Positions 57,217-64,000 of a DNA stretch of 64,000 nt are shown in pieces. The position numbers were made by a program, and so were the translations under genes. Positions within the stretch are counted from its first letter, which is position 1, and every line of letters starts with the position of its first letter. The stretch comes from Rhabdophis nuchalis (Eukaryota > Chordata > Lepidosauria > Squamata > Natricidae), in assembly GCA_039707465.1 (NCBI GenBank), contig CM077658.1, forward strand, positions 12,150,574 to 12,214,573, written 5' to 3'. Under the pieces are notes generated by a model. The model did not search any database and was not told the DNA's origin. It saw only the letters and a list, made by a program, of their open reading frames with translations.

Positions 57217-58028
57217 ATAGCCTTACTGGGATTCCCTTACTAAATAGCTAAGTAGCTGCATACCTTCCTGTTTGTTTGCAAAAGTTTATACTTTTCTGAA
57301 GTGGAAAATAGAAAGCTTACATCAATTCTTAAAGTAATTGGAATATTGCTAATTCAGAACAAGGTTTTTGTAGTACAATAAATTAAAAAAGAGAATCCAG
57401 TTCGTTTGCTGTAAACTGTTTTATAATCTGTCAAATAAAGTTTCTGATGCAACTGTTTTATCATTAGGAATTTAAAAAAAGAACTTTAATCTCCAGTCAC
57501 CTCTGCATTATCCTTGTGTTTCATTTTTATTGCCTTTTCAACATTTGCTCCGCACTGAAAAGTTACATCCATTTCCTCACACTGCCTTGATTATTGATGA
57601 ATTCTGTAATATATCACCGTCACAAACTTGTTTTCCAAATGACACCTTTCATGCATGAGGGTAGAGAATGCACAGAAACCTCCAATTTTTTTCACAGAAA
57701 AATAAAATAAAATAGAAAGTGAGAGTTGAAAATTCCAGGCTGTGGAATGTATTTCCCTAATAAATATGTTTGACTTCCAGTTTCTCTCCCTTTACAAGAG
57801 CACCTCAAAGTTTTTAATAGCTAATCCATTGCAGCATCAGTTTTTAACTTATTTTTAACTATTCTATATATTGTGTATTTATATTGTTGCTGTCTGCTGG
57901 TTACTGAGGGGGGAGGTTACAAATGAATTAATATGAAGGTTACAAAATGTATTTATTTCAGATTGGTTAATTTATAAGGCATTCTGGGCAGCTATATACA
58001 ATGCTCCTTTAAATTCTCAGAACAGAGA

Positions 58029-58364
58029 AATAAAGGTAAAGGTAAAGGTTCCCCTCTCACATATGTGCTACTCATTCCCTACTCTAGGGGTGGTGCTCAC
58101 CTCCGTTTCAAATCCAAAGACGGCTCCATGGTCATGTGGCCAGCATGACTAAATGCTGAAGGTACACGGAATGCTGTTACCTTCCCATCAAAGGGGCCTC
58201 CTATTTTTCTACTTGCATTTTTACGTGTTTTCGAACTGCTAGGTTGGCAGAAGCTGGGACAAGTAACGAGAGCTCACTCCGTTACGCGGCACTAGGAATT
58301 CGAACCGCCAACCTGCCGACCTTTCTGATCAACAAGCTCAGCATGTTAGCCACTGAGCCATGGT
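58029..58364 (-). mobile_element. Sauria SINE, full length
   Basis: Minus-strand copy: head TGGCTCAGTGGCTAACATGC, B box GGCGGTTCGAATTC, body GGCCACATGACCATGGAG, tail GGGGAACCTTTACCTTTACC. No clear target duplication seen. Confidence 0.85.
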
Positions 58365-58589
58365 GTTATATTATCTCATCCCCCCCTCTCTGTATTTTTT
58401 CATGCAATTGCTATAAGAATTGGGTGTCAGACCCTGGATAGCTCCCAAAGCTAATGCATTGTATATAGTCATTATGAAATTATAAAGATCTCTAATTCTT
58501 GGTGCAAGGTTTGAACTCCATAGAATAAGAGGTAGCTATGCATATCTGTTAAATCCCAATAGGGATGAAATATGGTGCTTCTTGGTAGT

Positions 58590-58800
58590 TAGTGTCTATG
58601 GAGATTCTCAGTCTTCCAGGTCATGATTGTCCTGAAGGTGTTTTTTCAAGGGGTTTTTCAACTGGACTTTCTGGTTCTTCTTTGAAGACACTTGAGCTGA
58701 AGAAGCTTCTTGGCCGAGAAGCAAAATGTCTTCAAAGAAGAACCAGAAAGTCCAGTTGCCTCTTGACAAAAGCACCTTTGGGATGACCTGGTAGTCAGTG
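58590..58800. repeat. Palindromic structure, Penelope-like termini (putative)
   Basis: Perfect 32-bp arms (58659-58690 and 58727-58758, starting CAACTGGACTTTCTGGTTCT) with a 36-nt loop. Outside the arms, CAGTCTTCCAGGTCATGA on the left is mirrored by GATGACCTGGTAGTCAGTG on the right. This is two inverted copies of one terminus. The loop contains CTGAAGAAGCTTCTTGG, reminiscent of Penelope-like ends. Confidence 0.6.
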
Positions 58801-59288
58801 CACATGAATTAATGATGATTGGTTGGTTGGATGAAGGAATGGATGATGTGCTATCAAGTCAGCATCATCTCATAGAAACTATGCTACATCAGACACAAGG
58901 AGCTGAGTGATACCATTAGATGATTAGAGTCACTTCTTTATTGATGGATTTATTCATGACATGTGTATGCCACCTATCTTGCTATTATATTTGCCCACTG
59001 ATTCCTGCCTATTTACAAGAATTTTGCCATATTGACTGACTGACTAAACAGCCAGATAAGAGTTTCAGGAATTCTGAGGCAGGTAAGATGTACATTTTTT
59101 CCTGCTGTGCAAGGATTCTAAGCTTGCCAGTTTCTTAACACCTCCCCTCACTCTAGTTGATATGCATCACACATACAGTAGATGCTTTCCATCACAATAT
59201 ATCCCTTACATGATTTCCTTAATGGTGTTATCTAACCCTAGCCCTAACCTCATCCTTCAGTTGGAAAATCTAAGCACTCTAGTCCCAT

Positions 59289-59348
59289 TTATTTATTTAG
59301 ATTTATAGAACCACCCTTCTCTATCGAAATGGACCCAGGGCGGTGTCC
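59289..59348 (-). mobile_element. L2-clade LINE 3' tail only
   Basis: A ~60-bp minus-strand L2 end (CACCGCCCTGGGTCCATTTC) with an (AAAT)n tail at the left. Confidence 0.7.
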
Positions 59349-59464
59349 ATTAAGAGTGTTCAGAATACTCTGATCCATTCAAATAGTTGTACTGACATAA
59401 TTTGATGACTTTGGATTAATTTGGAAAATCAGATTGAGGTCTGAATTAGAATTGTAGAGTTGTC

Positions 59465-59836
59465 AATTAGAATTGTCAAGTGAAGAGAAGGACCAGGGAG
59501 GACAGGATAGCAATGGTCCAATATTTAAGGGGCTGCCACAGAGAGGAGGGGGGGGGGTCAACCTATTTTCCAAAGTATCCGAAGGCCAGAAAAGGAATAA
59601 TGGATGGAAACTGATCAAGGAGAGATATAGCCTAGAAGTAAGAAATGTTCTGACTGTGAGAACAATCAACCCATGGAACAGAAGTTGCCTTCAGAAGTTG
59701 TGGGAGCTTCATCCCTGGAGGCTTTCAAGAAGAGACTGGGCTGCCATCTGTCAGAAATAGTGTAGGGTCTCCTGCTTTGATGGGTGGTTGGACTACATGG
59801 TCCACAAGGTCCCTTCCAACTCTGTTATTCTGTATA
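59465..59836 (+). mobile_element. CR1 LINE 3' fragment, diverged
   Basis: CR1 ORF2 end (KRRTREDRIAMVQYLRGCHR-like, then NNGWKLIKERYSLE) with frameshifts and a G-run insertion at 59547. It ends in the CR1 UTR (GGTTGGACTACATGGTCCAC, then CTTCCAACTCTGTTATTCTG). Confidence 0.85.
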
Positions 59837-61053
59837 AATTGATTCTTTTGGGTTTCCAAATTAATTGGCCCTTTTCTCCCTACTTCTAATTATAATTAAG
59901 TACACTTAATGTTCAAAGGGAATTATTAAGGAAAGCCTTTGAAAAAGCCTAATTCCACTTTCTCCCTTTTTTGAAAGGAGATGGCATTTCACCTTCATTT
60001 TGGAGATTTGATGGAATTGCTATTAAATCTCCCACTCCTGTTTTCTCTCTATTCTTTCCCCACTTTCTGCAGAAGTCACAGAGTTATTTTCCTACATTCA
60101 GATCTCTTTCTGCCTCCTTGTGTGCTGTAGGTCAGAAGGAGTTAAAGATAGCCCTCGCTCCTCTCCAGGGATAGGTAGCAAAGGACATCATTCTTCTTAA
60201 TTAGAGCTTTTCATATGGACTATGACTGAAATCACCTCTGTTGCTTTTTCTAGCTCTCACTTGATTCTAATTAGGCCCTTTGGAACATTAACCTGACTTT
60301 TTCCCCTCCTCGTGATTCATGTCATGAGGAAGAAGAAAGGTGGGTATGAGAGGGACAGAATTTGCTTACATATGTGTTACAAATAGGATAGTCTGATCCC
60401 AGATTCCAAAGAAATACATCTAATATTTTGTTTATATCTCTATATTACTGAGCCTCTTGTTTCTGTAACCTTTAACTGGATCAAACAGTACATCACCAGG
60501 CAACAATTTTTGAACCAATTTTTTTCAAATGAGCTAACTTACCAAATGTCATCAAAATCCAAGACCGCTGATCCTCTGTGTTTGACATTTGGCAGCTTTC
60601 TGGTTGCTTCAATGCTATTGCACTGTCACACCATTGTCTGGAGATTCAGTAGACCAGTCCAATCCCTAGCCCTGTCTTTGGCCACTGGAAATCAGGTAGA
60701 CAAAGAAGAGTCTAATGGTATGACAGTTAAATAAACTAAAAGAAAAAAAAATCAAGGTAACGTAAGCAATATAGAATTAAAATTTGAATTCCCTAAAATA
60801 AACCACAGTCTATTTCAGAAATGCAATACAATTACAAGTACAAAGATGCAAAAATAGATTGGAAAGAAATTGATCTATTTGTCCCTAACTGAAAAAAAAA
60901 TTCAGAAAATGCAAACATAGAATTCCCAAGAATACTAATTATAATTTGCCAAGGTCATGTAATATTAGATTGTATTTCCCTAATGAGAGAACCTAGAAAT
61001 TACACAAAGAAAATCAGGAAACAATTCTCAGAAGGGCTATCTATGAATAGAAA

Positions 61054-61150
61054 AAAATATGTGTGTGTGTGTCAGTATATATGCATGTGGGTCTATACAT
61101 AGGTGTGTGTATGTATGTGTATGTGTGTGTGTGTATGTGTTCATGTGAAT
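61054..61150. repeat. (TG)n/(TATG)n simple repeat
   Basis: Interrupted TG runs with TATG variants. Confidence 0.85.
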
Positions 61151-61726
61151 CAATTAAATGCATCTGTCCAGTTTAATGCAAAGGATTTCTTGTTGCCTGG
61201 ACTCTTATTAGCAATTAATATTTTCAAAAGAGAAATTTCATCCAGATGCAAACTTTGAGCGGTACAGCATGGGGAAAAACAGAGAAATATGTTTATGGAA
61301 TTTTCAACAACTGTCATGTTCACTTAAAGGAGAGAAAAAGCTCTGCTGTATTAATTATGTAATATGCAACTCCTTTAAGACAACTTAACGATAGCCTAAT
61401 TACTTCTAGTTATGAACTAAGGGAATCTCAGAGTGGCAAGCATGCATATTCATAGTAGTGTAGTCGTCATTAGATAACCCAAACTATAAAACTCAATTAA
61501 TTTTTTTTAAATTGCCCTGGGCCAGAGTCTCCCCTGTAAAACATCAATTATGAGAGAAGAGGTCAGGAATAATATATTGGGATGAATCACAAAAAAACAT
61601 GATCAATTAATCTGGGCAGATATAGGACTCAGAATTTCTTTGAATTATCTTCTGGGAAACAGAAGAAACCAAACTCATGGTTTCAATCTAATTTCCTGAA
61701 CTGGAGGAACAAAGTGTTGAATATAA

Positions 61727-61844
61727 CAGGGGTGGGCAAACTTTGCAACTTTAAGTCTGAAGGACTTCAGCTCCTAGACTTCTCCAGCCAGCTTTGGGAG
61801 CTGAAGTCCTTCAGACTTAAAGTTGCAAAGTTTGCCCAACCCTG
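61727..61844. mobile_element. Palindromic hAT-type MITE (copy 3)
   Basis: 118-bp self-complementary element with ends CAGGGGTGGGCAAACTTTGC and, complemented, CAGGGTTGGGCAAACTTTGC. It shares the arm GCAACTTTAAGTCTGAAGGA with copy 2. The expected 8-bp duplication is not recognisable (GAATATAA versus TTCTAGCA). Confidence 0.8.
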
Positions 61845-63348
61845 TTCTAGCAGCTCTCAAATTTCTCCTTAGTATTGTATTCATTTTCTACTTATATCCA
61901 AACACATCACTAAAGTGATGTGGAGAATCCCATCACAACATGTACGTGACACAAGACCATTCCTTACCATAACAACATTTTCTCTCTAAAAAAAGGTAAA
62001 TTAATTAATAAAACATATTGCAATTTGCCTTTGAGGTCTAACTTTTGTTATGCCCTGTAATTAGTAAATATGCCCTTTTAGCTTATTGCCTTGGCAACAT
62101 TTAGCTTGATCTAATAAAACTTTTTATCAACAGTCTTCTCATGTGAAAGAATCCATGTCTGCATTTTATAACAGAGCTTGCACCTGTGTTGACAGACTGG
62201 CCATCTGTGTGATAGGAATTCGTTCTTGGAATCAATTATCTCTTACATTGAACAGGGTTCTCAGAAGCTGACAGGATGTAGGCCTATGATACTTGTGTGT
62301 GATTAAGATAAAAATCAACTTCACTTCGACTATGTTTCCCTCCTGAATTCATTGCAAACCTGTGCCAGACAGTAGTACAATATTATTGGACTTCTACGTC
62401 ACTTTGTAACTGCACTAACTCAACATGTTAAAATGGTGCGTTTGTGAGCTTCAACAGGCAGGTTACTGTAAACCATAAATTGTAACCAACAACGTTGAGA
62501 TTTGTGCAACATGCTAAAAGGCAAATATGATTAGGACTTTAGGGTTAGGAGCATGTTGCATGAACGTACACTCTGAGACACCGTCTTATGGGAATCAGTT
62601 CTTATTTGACTCGCCACTGACTTGTGACATCCATCCTAAAAAATCATTTGTGTCAAGTGATTTGCAAATACTGCTTTGCATTATCCTTTCTGTTTAACTT
62701 TGTGTGAATTTTACAATGATCGAACTTTGAATACAAGAAGCAAAAAGTTGTGTGCAAGTCCTGTAAATAGATTGAATAGATTCATTTCATTGTTGCTATT
62801 GTTTTTATGTTGGGACTTTATAGGCAAGTGCTCTTGTCAAGCACAGCTTCTTTCAATTCTTCTATGTTAAACTTTGCAACAGATTTGATGTTATCAAACC
62901 AGCGTGTTTCTTACTTGTCCCTTCTTCAATAACCATTCATAGCATCGTTGCTTTCTCCCATGAACTTGCACGCAGGACATTGCAAAGTAAGTTAGACGTA
63001 GTCTTGTGATTTTAGCTTCTAGTGATGTGTCTGGTTTTATATGATTTAACACCTCTCTTTTAGTTACTCTGGCTGTCCATGGTATACACAATCATTTGTG
63101 CCAGCACCACTTTTCAAAAGTGTGAATTCTTCATCTATCAGCCATTTTTGGCTTCATTTCATTACAAGTTTGAAACCTTGAAAATTGAAGAGCTCAGCAT
63201 TGGGGTGGGTGGAGATAACAACTGTTTCATATTTGCATGTTACAGGCCTAGCTGTTTTACCCAAGCTTAAGACATTCATGAATATCTACGCTTCCAAGAG
63301 GAACAAAAAATCCATTCTGCTAGGAGAATAGCAGGTTTCTTCATGCAG

Positions 63349-63919
63349 TGTTGTGGCCCGCCTCCAAGCCAGTGGCCAGCAGACCTGGCAGAAGATTCAG
63401 ACAGTGAGGAGGTTGGGGAGGAACCTGGGCCAGTCCTGGAGTCTGGGGAAGGCTCTGATGAGGGCTCTGTGTCAGAAGCAGAGAGGGGGCCATGGCCGTA
63501 TACCAGTTATCAGCTGCCTTCAGAGTCAGACTTCAGTGAGGCAGACAAACAGCCTGTTCCCAGTGTGCACATGCGCAGAGTTGCCAGATGCAGGGAGCAG
63601 GTAAAGAACAGGGATCGACTTGGGAGTAAGGCCACAGGTGGACGATGAATGGCTCCTCCCAGAGGAACTAAAAGAGGAGCGAAAGGGGAGTTTGCAGGAG
63701 ACTTAATTGGTTCGTGACTCTCTGAGACTCCTTGCCAAGTTCTGCAGATATCGGCCTGTCAGCTCTCCAAGCCAGATAAGGTGTGTGACCGTAAATCCTC
63801 CTTTGAAAGGCTTTGCTGGCTGTGAATGAGCAGAATTCCCTGTAAATTAATAAAAAGGTGTTTTTTTTTGCAGGGACAAGGAGTTTGTTTCATGCCCTTG
63901 GGAAGCCTCAGTCAGAACA
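63349..63919 (+). mobile_element. LTR of an LTR retroelement (probably solo)
   Basis: 571 bp starting TGTTGTGGCC and ending GTCAGAACA, flanked by TGCAG/TGCAA (4 of 5). AATAAA occurs in ATTAATAAAAAGG at about 63846. The 3' half matches the minus-strand fragment at 44071-44400. No internal retroelement sequence is seen before the window ends 81 bp later, so a proviral body to the right cannot be excluded. Its first ~300 bp hold an acidic open frame (63343-63648). Confidence 0.75.
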
Positions 63920-64000
63920 TGCAATTTAATAGCCACCGTGGGTATAAATTGCTATCCTAAATGGAGCAGGGGTCTGGTTCAGCAGGGCACTGCTAATACT

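Larger units (their letters stand above)
56822..57240 (-). mobile_element. Tandem hammerhead-bearing repeat (retrozyme- or Penelope-like), 1.25 units
   Basis: Two direct copies of an ~85-bp block (56828-56905, 57152-57233) are 329 bp apart. Both contain a complete type I hammerhead ribozyme on the minus strand. Between them, on the minus strand, is a tRNA-like segment (GGTCTGGTGGCAATTAC, B box GGTTCGAATCC at about 56905). The block ends in a (TTTA)n-type tail. CTAAATA at 56821-56827 and 57240-57246 may be a target duplication. No open frame of note. It could be a retrozyme-like nonautonomous retroelement, a SINE that gained a ribozyme, or the terminal repeat of a Penelope-like element; the sequence alone does not decide. 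Confidence 0.7.

Overview
This window looks like non-genic (intergenic or intronic) DNA from a squamate reptile, most probably a snake. The evidence is the repeat content: Sauria-type SINEs, Bov-B (RTE) LINE fragments, many L2-clade and CR1 LINEs, L2/MIR-type SINEs, Penelope-like fragments, hAT and Tigger-like MITEs, and a CR1-like LINE 3' end that runs into an (ATTCT)n microsatellite, a pattern known from snakes. I found no host protein-coding exon, tRNA, rRNA or CRISPR array that I can support. The long open frames are all retrotransposon reverse transcriptases.

Layout. 0.4-3.9 kb: a SINE beside a nearly complete L2-clade LINE with an unbroken endonuclease/RT frame. 5.8-15.6 kb: L2 and CR1 3' fragments, a 521-bp Tigger-like MITE with an internal 19-bp tandem repeat, an inverted pair of L2 fragments, a Penelope-like 3' end and a palindromic hAT MITE. 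17-30.5 kb: L2, CR1 and CR1/L3-type LINE ends, a Sauria SINE and a second palindromic MITE. 32.5-36 kb: a nested nest in which a minus-strand Bov-B is interrupted by a CR1 with a 797-codon frame and by a solo LTR with a perfect 5-bp target duplication. 36.1-38.4 kb: a second L2 with a 703-codon frame. 39-55 kb: hAT elements, L2 and CR1 fragments, Sauria SINEs and a second Bov-B nest (53.5-54.4 kb) split by an L2 insertion. 56.8-57.2 kb: a tandem unit of 329 bp carrying two identical, fully formed hammerhead ribozyme motifs on the minus strand. 58-64 kb: a Sauria SINE, a 32-bp-arm palindrome, a CR1 fragment, a third palindromic MITE and an LTR at the right edge.

How they relate: Sauria SINEs are thought to be moved by Bov-B-type machinery and the L2/MIR-type SINEs by L2; both partner pairs are present here. 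The most unusual item is the hammerhead dimer, whose arrangement (type I ribozymes at monomer-length spacing, tRNA-like B box) is that expected of a retrozyme-like or Penelope-derived RNA replicon. Stretches not listed below as features (for example 3.9-5.8, 15.6-17.0, 19.1-20.9, 21.4-23.4, 23.8-26.2, 26.7-29.1, 30.5-32.5, 43.3-44.0, 46.5-47.9, 54.4-56.6 and 59.9-63.3 kb) are AT-rich sequence in which I see no gene.
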